Part shown: positions 18,616 to 27,745 of the stretch, one piece after another
Layout: each line of letters starts with the position of its first letter
Position numbering within the stretch: position 1 is the stretch's first letter
DNA from: an uncultured Rhodobiaceae bacterium
GTDB taxonomy: Bacteria > Pseudomonadota > Alphaproteobacteria > Rhizobiales > TMED25
Direction of reading: 5' to 3'
Assembly (NCBI GenBank): GCA_913045225.1
Contig: CAJWPC010000002.1
Coordinates: 62,001 to 126,000 of the forward strand
DNA length: 64,000 nucleotides
The notes under the pieces: model-generated
Told to the model about the DNA's origin: nothing
The model's input: only the letters and a program-made list of their open reading frames with translations
Databases searched by the model: none
Translations under genes and position numbers: made by a program

Positions 18616-20292
18616 ATGACAACGGATATAGAAATTGCTAGGGCCGCCAAACCGCAAAATATTAATAAAATAGCAGAAAAGCTTGGATTAGGTGAAAATG
18701 ATATTGAAACATATGGTGGGCTAAAGGCAAAAGTCTCATTTGACTACATTAATAATATAAAAAGTAAGAAAAACGGGAAACTGATACTAGTAACTGCTAT
18801 CACGCCAACACCTGCTGGAGAAGGAAAAACAACAACAACAGTTGGGTTGGGTGATGGTCTCAATAAGCTTGGAAAAAAAGCAACAATTTGTATTCGTGAA
18901 CCATCACTTGGGCCATGCTTTGGAATGAAAGGCGGCGCAGCAGGAGGTGGCTATTCACAAGTTATCCCTATGGAAGATATAAACCTTCACTTTACAGGAG
19001 ACTTTCACGCCATTGGAATTGCGCATAATCTGCTATGCGCAATGGTCGATAATCATATCTATTGGGGTAACGCACTCAACATCGATACTCGAAGAATAGC
19101 AATCCGTAGAGCGCTTGATATGAATGAGAGGTCGCTCAGAGAAATAGTTACCTCGCTTGGTGGTATCTCTAATGGCTACCCGAGATCTGATGGATTTGAT
19201 ATTACAGTTGCGTCCGAGGTAATGGCAATATTTTGTCTTTCAAGTAGCTTAGAAGAGCTCACAGAAAGGCTCGGTAAGATTGTTGTTGCATACACAAGAG
19301 ACAAGGAACCGATAACAGCAGAGCAAATTGGTGCAAATAAAGCAATGGCTGTATTATTGAAAGATGCTCTAAAGCCTAACCTTGTGCAGACTCTGGAAAA
19401 CAATCCAGCATTTGTACATGGAGGGCCTTTTGCAAATATAGCGCATGGGTGTAATTCAATCATATCGACAAACTTAGCTTTAAAATTGTCTGATTTTGTG
19501 ATTACGGAAGCCGGTTTTGGTGCAGACTTAGGTGCTGAAAAGTTTTTTGATATTAAGTGTCGCTATCTTGATGAAAAACCGTCCGTTGCAGTTGTAGTTG
19601 CGACAGTGAGAGCCCTTAAAATGCATGGGGGTGTTAAGATCGATCAATTGAAAGAAGAGAATAATGACGCAGTAAATGCAGGTTCTGCGAACTTGATAAG
19701 ACATTTGGAAAATATATCAAAATTTGGTGTACCGACCGTCGTATGCATAAATAGATTTATTAATGATACTGACAGTGAGATAAGCACTCTAATTGAGGCA
19801 ATAGATAAAAGTGGCATTAAGAGTAAAGTGATTTTATCGAATCATTGGGCTGAGGGCGGAAGTGGAATTACTGACCTTGCAAAAGAAGTAATAGATTTGT
19901 GTGGAAATGCTGATCAAGATTTTAAACATTTGTATGAGCTCGAGGAAGAAATTGAGTATAAAATAACTAAAATTGCAAAGGAAATCTATCGTGCTAAGGA
20001 CGTTATTTTAAGTAAAAAAGTTAAAACTCAAATTAGTGATTTGGAAAAGAATGGTTTTAGTAAACTACCAATCTGCATGGCGAAGACGCAATATTCATTT
20101 TCAACAGATCCAACTTTGAAAAATGCGCCTGTAGATCATGATATTGAAATAAGAGAGCTCAGGTTATCAGCCGGAGCAGGGTTTATCGTTGCGATATCTG
20201 GTGATATCATGACAATGCCCGGATTGCCGCGAAAGCCAGCTGCAGAGAATATTTATTTAGATAGGGGCGGTAATATTGAAGGCCTGTTCTAG
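18616..20292 (+). CDS. fhs: Formate-tetrahydrofolate ligase
   Basis: ATP-dependent synthesis of 10-formyl-THF from formate. The 558 residues are full length, with the P-loop [13 protein letters not shown] near 60-75, [85 protein letters not shown] and a C-terminal [16 protein letters not shown]. Position in the operon after the ALDH1L-type formyltransferase links released formate to folate. It could run forward to supply C1 units or in reverse to make ATP. There is a 33-base gap before it with AAGAGAA as probable ribosome-binding site. Confidence 0.97.
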   Translation: MTTDIEIARAAKPQNINKIAEKLGLGENDIETYGGLKAKVSFDYINNIKSKKNGKLILVTAITPTPAGEGKTTTTVGLGDGLNKLGKKATICIREPSLGPCFGMKGGAAGGGYSQVIPMEDINLHFTGDFHAIGIAHNLLCAMVDNHIYWGNALNIDTRRIAIRRALDMNERSLREIVTSLGGISNGYPRSDGFDITVASEVMAIFCLSSSLEELTERLGKIVVAYTRDKEPITAEQIGANKAMAVLLKDALKPNLVQTLENNPAFVHGGPFANIAHGCNSIISTNLALKLSDFVITEAGFGADLGAEKFFDIKCRYLDEKPSVAVVVATVRALKMHGGVKIDQLKEENNDAVNAGSANLIRHLENISKFGVPTVVCINRFINDTDSEISTLIEAIDKSGIKSKVILSNHWAEGGSGITDLAKEVIDLCGNADQDFKHLYELEEEIEYKITKIAKEIYRAKDVILSKKVKTQISDLEKNGFSKLPICMAKTQYSFSTDPTLKNAPVDHDIEIRELRLSAGAGFIVAISGDIMTMPGLPRKPAAENIYLDRGGNIEGLF

Positions 20293-20309
20293 ATGGTAGG
20301 ATAAAAAAT

Positions 20310-21344
20310 ATGAAAAAAATATGTGTATTAGGTGGAGGGGCTATTGGCTCTTGTGTTTCGGCGTCGCTTACTGATGCTGGATTAGATGTTATATTAGTTG
20401 ATCAATGGGCAGATCATATTAATAAAATTAGACGAGATGGCCTCAGTGTAACTACCAAAGAGGGGGAAAAAAATACAAAGGTCTCTGCATATCATATGAG
20501 TGATTTAGCAAAGTTACAGCCCCAATTTGATCTTATATTAATGGCTGTTAAGGCCTATGACACTCAATGGGTGTCAAAATTTGCTTCAGTATATTTAAAA
20601 GATAAAGGTGTTTTTGTTGGCTTACAAAATGCATATAACGACGATTTAAATGCGGAGATGGTCGGTAGAGAAAATGTGATTGGTGCTGTCGTTGAGTTAA
20701 GTTGTGAAATATTCAACCCTGGATTTGTGCAGAGAAATACAGTTCCATCTGGGACTTGGTTTGCTGTTGGAGAATTAAACGGTGAGATTACTTCAAGGCT
20801 AAAAGAGGTTCAGAAGATCATGTTAAATGTTGGAAAATGTGATTTAACTGACAATATTTATGGGGCTAAATGGACAAAGTTAATTGCGAATTCAATGACA
20901 TGCCCATTTTCATCCTTGAATTTGAAAAATTGGGAAGCGGTAAAGTTGCCTGGTATGTTTGATTTTTCTGTTGGGGTTGGAAGAGAGTCCTTCAAAGTTG
21001 GAAAAGCTCTGGGTTATATGATTGAACCACTTTTTGGTCTGACAAACGAGGATATTGGGAATGCTGGTGAAGATGCAGCTGAATTAGTTATGAAAAAAAT
21101 GGTTAAGGATGTTGGCCCTAATGCAAGGACACACGCAGCTCAAGATCATATCAAGGGACGGCGAAGTGAGATTGAGTTTATCAACGGTAGAGTTTCAAAA
21201 GAGGGGCGCAAACTTGGGATTTCAACACCATATAATGATGCTGTTGTGGAAATAGCGAAAATGACACACAGTGGTAAGATAGATTTGGATCCATCAAACA
21301 TAAATATTTTGTTCAAAAAATTAGAAGAACTTATTAGAGACTAG
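20310..21344 (+). CDS. Ketopantoate reductase-like (ApbA/PanE family) oxidoreductase
   Basis: A 344-residue NAD(P)H-dependent reductase. The N-terminal Rossmann motif is VLGGGAIGSCVSASLTDAGLDV, then LMAVKAYDTQW and GLQNAYND. The C-terminal helical domain has KLIANSMTCPFSSL and the family motif GRRSEIEFINGRVSKEGRKLGISTP, which includes the catalytic Lys/Asn region (KWTKLIANS). Family members reduce 2-keto acids to 2-hydroxy acids. It is last in the NIPSNAP-to-fhs operon and slightly longer than true PanE. It may therefore interconvert a 2-hydroxy acid with its keto acid for the CoA-transferase/lyase pair rather than make pantoate. Its TAG stop directly abuts the opposing cinA stop. Confidence 0.8.
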   Translation: MKKICVLGGGAIGSCVSASLTDAGLDVILVDQWADHINKIRRDGLSVTTKEGEKNTKVSAYHMSDLAKLQPQFDLILMAVKAYDTQWVSKFASVYLKDKGVFVGLQNAYNDDLNAEMVGRENVIGAVVELSCEIFNPGFVQRNTVPSGTWFAVGELNGEITSRLKEVQKIMLNVGKCDLTDNIYGAKWTKLIANSMTCPFSSLNLKNWEAVKLPGMFDFSVGVGRESFKVGKALGYMIEPLFGLTNEDIGNAGEDAAELVMKKMVKDVGPNARTHAAQDHIKGRRSEIEFINGRVSKEGRKLGISTPYNDAVVEIAKMTHSGKIDLDPSNINILFKKLEELIRD

Positions 21345-22586
21345 CTATCTCTCAAAATCTGATTTCTCATCAAATGGTAAATTAGCAAAATATCTTCTCA
21401 CACAGTCCAAAGCCATTTCTACACTGCCGAGTGTAATTCTATGCTCGTCACCGATAAATTTACCTACTCTAGATTTCGTATCATTCTCTGAAGACATTGT
21501 TATGTATGTATCAGCTTCCTTCTCCTCTTGGTAATTTATCATAACAGAGAGGGAGAGGTCAGTCATATAAAGCTCTCTAACTTTTGTTGTAATCTCCTCA
21601 TTGAGTCCAATTGATAGCACATCTTTTGATAGCTTCAATTTATCCGCGAGAGCGTCCAAATTATTTGAGCTAACAGAAAATTTTAGATGATCACCCTTCT
21701 TATCAATTGTTGAAATTCTCTTACTTATATTACCCCATGTAAGATATTCACAGATGGACATTGTTTTATTATTTTTTTTTAGTAATTCAAAGATTGATCC
21801 CTCAAGAGTATTTTTGTCCTCTGCAAATATGTAATTACCAAGAGTCTCTCTTACTTTATCTTCAACAGGTTTGAGGTTTTTCTCTATTTCACTCAACGAG
21901 TTTGCCCTGATTGATAGCTTTGTTTCAAGCTGCGGGAAATGCGCTTGAAAACCTAGTTTTACAATCTTGTCAGGTGATAAATCAACGACATTTTTCAAAA
22001 GCGTATCTGCTCTCGACTCTCCAATTCCGTATGAATGGAATGTTTTGAGCTTCGTTACTATATTTTCACCCGATAATTCCAATAACCTTGGAATAATCTC
22101 ATCTTGTAGCATCAGGAAAAGCTCTCTTGGAACTCCTGGGGTGAAGAAAAAACGGGCCTTTTTAATATTTACCGCAAAGCCACATGCAGTACCAATTGGG
22201 TTATTAATTAATTCAGAAGTTTTAGGCAGCATTGCTTGTTTTTTATTATTTTCAGTCATTACTCGACCTCTTTTTATGAAAAACTTTTCCATAATTTCCA
22301 GCCATTCTTGTCTAAGCTCAAGCTCATTTCCGGATGCGATAGCTGCAACTTCTTGCGATAGGTCGTCAACGGTTGGTCCTAGACCTCCATTAACGATAAC
22401 AGCATCGGCTCTTTCTGATGCTAGGTGAAAGGACTTTAGCAGGTCTTCCTTGTTATCTCCAACAGTAGTTCCCCATATGACATTGAGTCCCGCCTCTTCT
22501 AGCTTTCCACTCATGTGTGCAAAATTAGAATTAATTATTTTACCACTAAGTACCTCATCACCAGTACATATGATTTCTACTTTCAT
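21345..22586 (-). CDS. CinA-like protein: MoCF/pyrophosphatase-type N-terminal domain with degenerate PncC domain
   Basis: The N-terminal MoaB/MogA-like domain is well preserved (EIICTGDEVLSGKIINSN, VNGGLGPTVDDLSQ, NPIGTACGF, FTPGVPREL). It is the part linked to ADP-ribose/NAD-related pyrophosphatase activity in CinA. A middle KH-like region follows (SYGIGESRADTLL, KLGFQAHFPQLETKL). The C-terminal nicotinamide-nucleotide amidase domain is eroded: the catalytic AESCTGG is replaced by CEYLTWGN, and the GIAGPxGG segment is absent. I use the ATG at 22586, nine bases after GGAAGGA, rather than 22604, giving 413 residues. It is downstream of the MFS gene with four bases between. Deamidase activity looks lost. 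Confidence 0.8.
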   Translation of the reverse strand: MKVEIICTGDEVLSGKIINSNFAHMSGKLEEAGLNVIWGTTVGDNKEDLLKSFHLASERADAVIVNGGLGPTVDDLSQEVAAIASGNELELRQEWLEIMEKFFIKRGRVMTENNKKQAMLPKTSELINNPIGTACGFAVNIKKARFFFTPGVPRELFLMLQDEIIPRLLELSGENIVTKLKTFHSYGIGESRADTLLKNVVDLSPDKIVKLGFQAHFPQLETKLSIRANSLSEIEKNLKPVEDKVRETLGNYIFAEDKNTLEGSIFELLKKNNKTMSICEYLTWGNISKRISTIDKKGDHLKFSVSSNNLDALADKLKLSKDVLSIGLNEEITTKVRELYMTDLSLSVMINYQEEKEADTYITMSSENDTKSRVGKFIGDEHRITLGSVEMALDCVRRYFANLPFDEKSDFER

Positions 22587-22590
22587 AATT

Positions 22591-23817
22591 TTACGTCCTT
22601 CCATTATCTAATTTTAGGTACCTGAGACCACTGAAATACCAAAATAATACCATAATTTGTATAGCTAATATTATCATAAAACTTACGTTATATGCCATTG
22701 GGTTATATGTTATTCCATCAATAAGTGGGAATAAATCTATTACAACGCCTACAAGCCATTGAATAAAAAAAGCGATTACAAAAGTACCTAGGTTGACAAT
22801 GGTATTTGCACGGGATGACAAAGACATTCCAAATTTCGCTGTTACCCATGGATAAGATAAAATACCTCCTTGACCAGTCATAGCAAATATAATCCAAAAA
22901 TAGACGCCTATATTTGGAGAAAAAAAGATAATAGGTATTAGAGAAAATATATGAATAATTAAAATTATAGTAAGAATTTTTAGAATTCCAATATGAAATC
23001 GATTGAGGATTTTGGCAGTTAAACCGCTCAAGAAAATACCAGATATCGCAGCTATTGCGTTTATGGTTAAACCAGTTGCAACATCATCTCGACTGTATGA
23101 TGCCACATTACTAAACCATGGACCCGCCCATAATGTTAACAGGGCAATATGTGAACCACCTGTAATCCAAACAAGTGGGCCTAATCGCCATATTGATGGA
23201 TCGCGCAAAACTATTTTTAGATCTCTCAACCTATCAATTACGGGTTTTGAGTTATCTGTATATCCCTGCTTTGGAATTAGGATGTATGTCAAAAAAACAA
23301 CAATAAAAATTAGAATAATGAACACTCCATAGGTTCCTCTCCACGTAAAGAAATTAAGTAAGTATTCAGTGGGCCAGCTTGTGACGAGTAATCCTACTTG
23401 TCCTGCGCTCATGATTATTCCATTTCCAAGTGCTGCATTCTCTGGTTTTAAATACATGCTAACGGCACGGAAGCCACTCATTAAAGCCCCAGAAAATCCA
23501 ACTCCGATCATTAATCTGGCGAATGTCATTACATAAATATTTGAGCTCAATGCAAAAATAACACAACCAACCGCGGCAAGCAGGAGAAGGGTTATTTGGA
23601 CTTTTTTTGGTCCATGACTATCTAAATAAACGCCAAGGGGTATCTGTGCGAGTGCATGCGCTATTAACAATGTTGATGTCAGAAAACCTAATGAGGAAGC
23701 TGTGAGATTTATGTCAGCAATTAAATTTGGAGCAAGTATCCCATTAATTGACCGAAATATTATAGCAAGTAGATATCCAAGTATGAATATTGTAATTATT
23801 AGAACAGATTGTTTCAT
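22591..23817 (-). CDS. MFS transporter, substrate unknown
   Basis: A 408-residue permease with about 12 transmembrane segments. The cytoplasmic loop motif A appears as GVYLDSHGPKKVQ after helix 2. Helix 4 has ARLMIGVGFSGALMSGFRAV and helix 5 has GNGIIMSAGQVGLLV. The central loop between helices 6 and 7 contains KQGYTDNSKPVIDRLRDLK. It resembles nitrate/nitrite-porter-like and anion:cation-type MFS proteins in general layout, but no substrate motif is recognisable. It lies 47 bases downstream of proV and just upstream of cinA, on the same strand, so it may be transcribed with the betaine importer. Confidence 0.8.
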   Translation of the reverse strand: MKQSVLIITIFILGYLLAIIFRSINGILAPNLIADINLTASSLGFLTSTLLIAHALAQIPLGVYLDSHGPKKVQITLLLLAAVGCVIFALSSNIYVMTFARLMIGVGFSGALMSGFRAVSMYLKPENAALGNGIIMSAGQVGLLVTSWPTEYLLNFFTWRGTYGVFIILIFIVVFLTYILIPKQGYTDNSKPVIDRLRDLKIVLRDPSIWRLGPLVWITGGSHIALLTLWAGPWFSNVASYSRDDVATGLTINAIAAISGIFLSGLTAKILNRFHIGILKILTIILIIHIFSLIPIIFFSPNIGVYFWIIFAMTGQGGILSYPWVTAKFGMSLSSRANTIVNLGTFVIAFFIQWLVGVVIDLFPLIDGITYNPMAYNVSFMIILAIQIMVLFWYFSGLRYLKLDNGRT

Positions 23818-23864
23818 GAAGCATTGATGATTAGTTATCTAACATGATCAAGCTATCTTATATT

Positions 23865-24902
23865 CTATGGCTCATCAATAGGATTTATAATTGAGGCCAT
23901 TACGTCATTCAAATATACTGTACCAATATACTTATTCTTTGAATTTAAGACATCAACTTCATTAATATTATTTGAAATCATGACTCGCACAGCTTCTTCA
24001 AGCTTTGTTTCTTTTGTAATGGTCACATTTGAAAACGTATCTTTCGAGAGCTTTTTCATAACTTTTTCGCATTCGATTACTTTACCTCTATTCACTTGGG
24101 CTGTAAAATTTGATATATAAGAGTCATAAGGATTTAAAATAATGTCCTGACCGGTACCTGATTGTATTATCTTTCCATCTCTTAATATTGCAATATTATC
24201 TCCTAACTTTAGCGCTTCATCTAAATCATGTGTTATAAAGATGATGGTTTTCTTGAGTTCTTTTTGAAGTGTAATAAGCATATCTTGCATTTCAATTCTG
24301 ATAAGAGGGTCTAGCGCTGAAAATGGTTCATCCATCAATAATATAGGTGCATCGTTTGCCAATGCACGTGCAATACCAACTCGTTGCTGCATACCCCCTG
24401 AAAGTTGATTTGGGTGATAATTTTCAAACCCATCAAGCCCAACTTTATCAATCCAATATTTTGCAGTATTTTCTAATTCTGGGCTCTTTACACCTCTAAT
24501 TTGAAGACCAAAATATGTATTCGATAGAACAGTTCGATGAGGTAAAAGTGCAAACTTCTGAAAGACCATTGCAAAATTCTCACGCCTGAAATTGATTAAA
24601 TCTTTTTTATTCAATTCAGTAACATTAACATTATTTACAACTATCTCTCCCGATGTCGGTCTTATTAGTTGGTTGAGGTGCCTGATCAAAGTGGATTTTC
24701 CAGATCCAGAGAGACCCATAAAGACTTGGATTTTATTTTTAGGGATATCTATATTTATATTCTGTAAGCCAATAACATGATTATAATCATTTTGAAGTTC
24801 AACTTTATCAATATTATTCTGAACTAAATCTATGACTGTATCCGGGTTTTGTCCAAATACCTTAGAGACATTCTTAAGTTTAATATATGGCTTACTTATC
24901 AT
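23865..24902 (-). CDS. proV: Glycine betaine/proline-type ABC importer, ATPase subunit
   Basis: The 345 residues carry a complete ABC domain: Walker A GLSGSGKST, Q-loop MVFQKFALLPHRTV, signature LSGGMQQRVGIARAL, Walker B ILLMDEPFSALDPL and H-loop FITHDLDEAL. The preceding insertion (NPDTVIDLVQNNI) and the post-ABC CBS-like tail (ETKLEEAVRVMISNNINEVDVL) are typical of ProV/OpuAA ATPases, where the tail can sense ionic strength. Its start overlaps proW by 11 bases. Together with proW and proX it forms a compatible-solute importer of the inner membrane. Confidence 0.93.
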   Translation of the reverse strand: MISKPYIKLKNVSKVFGQNPDTVIDLVQNNIDKVELQNDYNHVIGLQNINIDIPKNKIQVFMGLSGSGKSTLIRHLNQLIRPTSGEIVVNNVNVTELNKKDLINFRRENFAMVFQKFALLPHRTVLSNTYFGLQIRGVKSPELENTAKYWIDKVGLDGFENYHPNQLSGGMQQRVGIARALANDAPILLMDEPFSALDPLIRIEMQDMLITLQKELKKTIIFITHDLDEALKLGDNIAILRDGKIIQSGTGQDIILNPYDSYISNFTAQVNRGKVIECEKVMKKLSKDTFSNVTITKETKLEEAVRVMISNNINEVDVLNSKNKYIGTVYLNDVMASIINPIDEP

Positions 24903-25782
24903 TTATAGTGCCATGGCTTTCTTGTATCCTTTTACCATATGCTTGACTGACTCTATCAAAAACGATCGCAATGCCAACAATTGCAAATCCATTAAATATG
25001 CCAAGTGTGAAGTATTGATTCTGGATCGCTGTTAGAACTGGTTGACCAAGACCGGTAACCCCTATCATTGAAGCGATTACGACCATCGATAATGCGAGCA
25101 TGATTGTTTGATTTATTCCAGCCATTATGGTAGGCAGTGCGAGAGGTATTTGGATGTAGATTAGTTTTTGGGTATTTGAAGCACCATAGGAGTCAGCGGC
25201 TTCAATGACAGCCTGATTTACTAACCGGATACCAAGATTTGTGAGCCTGATCATTGGTGGAATTGAGTAGATAACAACGGCAATGAGCCCTGGGATTTTT
25301 CCTATACCTAATAGCATTACAACTGGTATCAAATAAACAAAACTTGGCATAGTTTGCATTACATCCAAAACTGGATTCATTACTCTTTGGAAGAAATTGG
25401 ATTTTGCCATTAGTATTCCAATTGGAATTCCAAAAACAATAGCCAGTAGTGCAGCAACAAAAGTTATGGATATTGTTTTCATGGTATTTTCCCACATATC
25501 AAAGTAACCAATAAGAAGAAGTATCATAACAACAGAAACGACAATTTTAATATTTTTGGAACCCGCCCATGCGATAATTGCAATTATTGCCATAATTATT
25601 GGCCAAGGGGTATTTATGAGAAACTGTTCTGACTCAATTAAAAGAAATCTTACTGGTTCAAAGAATGACTCAATACTATCTCCATAATTGCGTGAAAAAT
25701 TTTTAAACCCGGCATCAATAGATTTTTTAAGTGATCGAAGGGTCTCTGTGTCTATTGATGGAAATTCAGTAAGTATTGACAT
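24892..25782 (-). CDS. proW: Glycine betaine/proline-type ABC importer, permease subunit
   Basis: A 296-residue membrane protein. A soluble N-terminal stretch (about 50 residues) is followed by six to seven helices. The EAA-type cytoplasmic loop is ADSYGASNTQKLIYIQIPLALPTIMAGI, which contacts ProV. Typical OpuA/ProW segments are FGIPIGILMAKS, DVMQTMPSFVYLIPVVMLLGIG and IGVTGLGQPVLTAIQ. It lies between proX (with a 56-base gap containing a strong hairpin) and proV. Confidence 0.93.
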   Translation of the reverse strand: MSILTEFPSIDTETLRSLKKSIDAGFKNFSRNYGDSIESFFEPVRFLLIESEQFLINTPWPIIMAIIAIIAWAGSKNIKIVVSVVMILLLIGYFDMWENTMKTISITFVAALLAIVFGIPIGILMAKSNFFQRVMNPVLDVMQTMPSFVYLIPVVMLLGIGKIPGLIAVVIYSIPPMIRLTNLGIRLVNQAVIEAADSYGASNTQKLIYIQIPLALPTIMAGINQTIMLALSMVVIASMIGVTGLGQPVLTAIQNQYFTLGIFNGFAIVGIAIVFDRVSQAYGKRIQESHGTINDK

Positions 25783-25796
25783 GCGTTTGAAATCTA

Positions 25797-25828
25797 TACC
25801 CTAGGAGAGATGTTGCTCTCCTAGGGTA
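25797..25828 (-). promoter_or_regulatory. 13-bp perfect stem-loop between proX and proW
   Basis: TACCCTAGGAGAG (25797-25809) pairs perfectly with CTCTCCTAGGGTA (25816-25828) around the 6-base loop ATGTTG. It lies 10 bases after the proX stop and 14 before the proW start. No T-run follows on the transcribed strand, so it is not a simple terminator. It resembles the intercistronic hairpins that stabilise binding-protein mRNA or attenuate read-through in other ABC operons. Confidence 0.75.
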
Positions 25829-25838
25829 GATAATGAAA

Positions 25839-26858
25839 TTATAGGGCTTCGAGTACCCTATCCTTAACAGCTTCGGAAACCCAATCAGACCAATCATCTT
25901 GGTTATTCTTAAGATAATAGATTGCTCCTTCTTCACCTGTTGCTTGGTTGTCTGCCATCCAGGCCAATAGACTGTTCATTGTTGCACTATCAAAGTCTCT
26001 TGTTGAAATGTAGTCCATTGCAACGGAAGCTTCATTAGAAAAGTTTTCTGTTACAACAGTTTCAACATATGAAAATCCCCACGCATTTGGTTTCGGATCC
26101 GCACAGTCTGCAACAGATGTACAGCTAGCCCATTCTTCACTATCATGTGTTGCATTGGGCTCAAGCATGTACATTGGTAGCTTTCCAAGTATAGCTGTTG
26201 GTGCCCAATAATACGTTACTATGTTTGTCCCGTCGTTTATGGCTTTACTAATAAGCGCATCTAATCCAGCTGATGAGCCCGGATCAATCAGATCCCAGCC
26301 TTTTGCTTCCATATCATAAGCTTTATATAGGTTCTGGTTTATATATTGGCACGCCCACCCTGCAGGACAGCCAATTAATGCACCTCTTTCAGGGTTCTCA
26401 GGATTTGGGAATAAATCAGGTCTTGCGATAACGTCTTCCCAAGTTTTTAATTCTGGATTTGCAGCTAGTGTTGCTTCTGGTATGAACCAGCCCTCTTCAC
26501 CGCCTTGTGCGAATACATTTCCAGTTGAAATTAATCTTCCCTCTTCTTTCGCGGCATCAAGTGGAGCTCTTAGTGAGTTCGACCATAGCTCTGGAGCAAC
26601 ATCTGGCTCACCTTTTTCATTCATTGATGTGAATGTTGGTACAGTATCTCCTGGAACTAGCTCCACGTCACATTCATATCCATGTGTTAGAATTATTTTA
26701 TCAATTTCGGCAATCGCTTGCGCTGATGACCAATTCATATTCGCTATAGTAACAGATCCACAGTCTGCGAGTTTTGTATCCTCTTTGAGTGCATTATTGA
26801 GGATAATCCCGCCTGCAATTAATACTACTACGACGATTGGTAATATATATTTATTCAT
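25839..26858 (-). CDS. proX: Glycine betaine/proline-type ABC importer, substrate-binding protein
   Basis: A 339-residue exported or membrane-anchored binding protein. The N-terminal hydrophobic segment is YILPIVVVVLIAGGIILNNAL. The mature part has Trp-containing motifs expected for a quaternary-ammonium aromatic box (MNWSSAQAIAEID, PELWSNSL, EEGWFIPE, VTYYWAPTAILG). Cys pairs in GCPAGWACQ and CTSVADCAD may form disulfides. The track starts at 26903, but the ATG at 26858 sits just after AGGAAGA and yields a clean signal sequence. It is the first gene of the importer, followed by a 13-bp hairpin. Betaine is the family-typical ligand; other zwitterions such as DMSP or choline are possible. Confidence 0.92.
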   Translation of the reverse strand: MNKYILPIVVVVLIAGGIILNNALKEDTKLADCGSVTIANMNWSSAQAIAEIDKIILTHGYECDVELVPGDTVPTFTSMNEKGEPDVAPELWSNSLRAPLDAAKEEGRLISTGNVFAQGGEEGWFIPEATLAANPELKTWEDVIARPDLFPNPENPERGALIGCPAGWACQYINQNLYKAYDMEAKGWDLIDPGSSAGLDALISKAINDGTNIVTYYWAPTAILGKLPMYMLEPNATHDSEEWASCTSVADCADPKPNAWGFSYVETVVTENFSNEASVAMDYISTRDFDSATMNSLLAWMADNQATGEEGAIYYLKNNQDDWSDWVSEAVKDRVLEAL

Positions 26859-26915
26859 AAATCTTCCTATTTTTTCTTTTTTTAAGAGGTGATACCTTAA
26901 CATACTTTTTTAGTA

Positions 26916-26921
26916 ATTATA
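26916..26921 (-). promoter_or_regulatory. possible -10 box for proX operon
   Basis: A perfect TATAAT on the minus strand, about 58 bases upstream of the revised proX start, within the 198-base gap between proX and sodB. No good -35 was found at the right distance, so support is partial. Confidence 0.35.
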
Positions 26922-27001
26922 ACCGTGAGGCCATTTTTTCTGTGGGTTTCCTTCATAACGCATTGTATTTTATGAGTTATTTTTTTTCCTAAAAAAACAA
27001 A

Positions 27002-27032
27002 AACCCCCTATTTATTAAAAAAATAGGGGGTT
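27002..27032 (-). terminator. intrinsic terminator downstream of sodB
   Basis: AACCCCCTATTT (27002-27013) pairs perfectly over 12 bp with AAATAGGGGGTT (27021-27032), with the loop ATTAAAA. On the minus strand the hairpin is followed by TTTGTTTTTTT, so it terminates leftward transcription from sodB, whose stop is 25 bases away. It is the clearest terminator in the window and insulates sodB from the proX operon. Confidence 0.93.
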
Positions 27033-27056
27033 CATAAAAAAAATTTATGGTGTGAG

Positions 27057-27653
27057 TTAGCTTGCTGCCTCAAAGAGACTATTCACGTATTCCCAATTTA
27101 TCAAATTATCAAACCATGCTTCTAAATATTTTGGTCGAGCATTTCTGTAGTCAATATAGTATGAGTGTTCCCAAACATCACAACCAAGTAATGGGGTCGC
27201 TCCATTAACCAGAGGATTTTCACCATTTGGGGTTTTAGAGATATTTAACTTCCCATCTTTCAATTCAAGCCAGCACCATCCAGATCCAAATTGAGTGACA
27301 CCTGCGTTTATAAAATCAGATCTCAATTTCTCAATACCGCCGAGGTCTTCATCTATTTTCTTCTCAAGATTTGATGGTATCTTGCCTGATGCATTTGGAG
27401 CCATCATATTCCAAAAGTGAAGGTGATTGTAGTGTTGTGCTGCATTATTAAATAAGCCTGGATTTGTACCATGTGACTTTATAACAATATTTTCTAGTGA
27501 CTCATCCGCTAAATCAGACTCTGCCAAAAGATTATTACCGTTTGTTACATATGCTAAATGGTGTTTATCGTGGTGAAATTCTAATGTTTCAGCCGACATA
27601 AATGGCGCTAACGCGTCATGTGAATAAGGTAAATCAGGTAGCTCAAATGCCAT
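27057..27653 (-). CDS. sodB: Superoxide dismutase, Fe/Mn family (iron type)
   Basis: Cytosolic detoxification of superoxide. The 198 residues lack a signal peptide. The metal ligands are His27 (EFHHDKHH), His77 (AAQHYNHLHFW), and Asp159/His163 in GCDVWEHSYYIDY. Gln73 in NNAAQHYNH is at the position typical of iron SODs, whereas manganese SODs usually have the Gln in the C-terminal half. The ribosome-binding site is GGAG, eight bases before the ATG. It is a monocistronic unit with its own promoter and a strong terminator. Confidence 0.97.
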   Translation of the reverse strand: MAFELPDLPYSHDALAPFMSAETLEFHHDKHHLAYVTNGNNLLAESDLADESLENIVIKSHGTNPGLFNNAAQHYNHLHFWNMMAPNASGKIPSNLEKKIDEDLGGIEKLRSDFINAGVTQFGSGWCWLELKDGKLNISKTPNGENPLVNGATPLLGCDVWEHSYYIDYRNARPKYLEAWFDNLINWEYVNSLFEAAS

Positions 27654-27699
27654 TTTTTTCTCCGTTTGTAAATTAAATTTATAGAAATGTTATCACCTA

Positions 27700-27727
27700 A
27701 ATATAATAATTTAAATCAAAATATCAA
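27700..27727 (-). promoter_or_regulatory. probable sodB promoter
   Basis: On the minus strand TTGATA (27722-27727) is followed after 16 bases by TATATT (27700-27705). A start near 27693 would give a leader of about 40 bases before the sodB ATG. It is a reasonable sigma-70 match in an otherwise empty 92-base gap. Confidence 0.5.
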
Positions 27728-27745
27728 ATTATGAATAAACGGATT

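Noticed and set aside
21967-22428. 153-residue plus-strand ORF
   Set aside because: Lies wholly antisense to the conserved N-terminal domain of cinA; composition looks like reverse-complement coding.
26482-26892. 136-residue plus-strand ORF
   Set aside because: Antisense to proX, which has a full domain and signal sequence.
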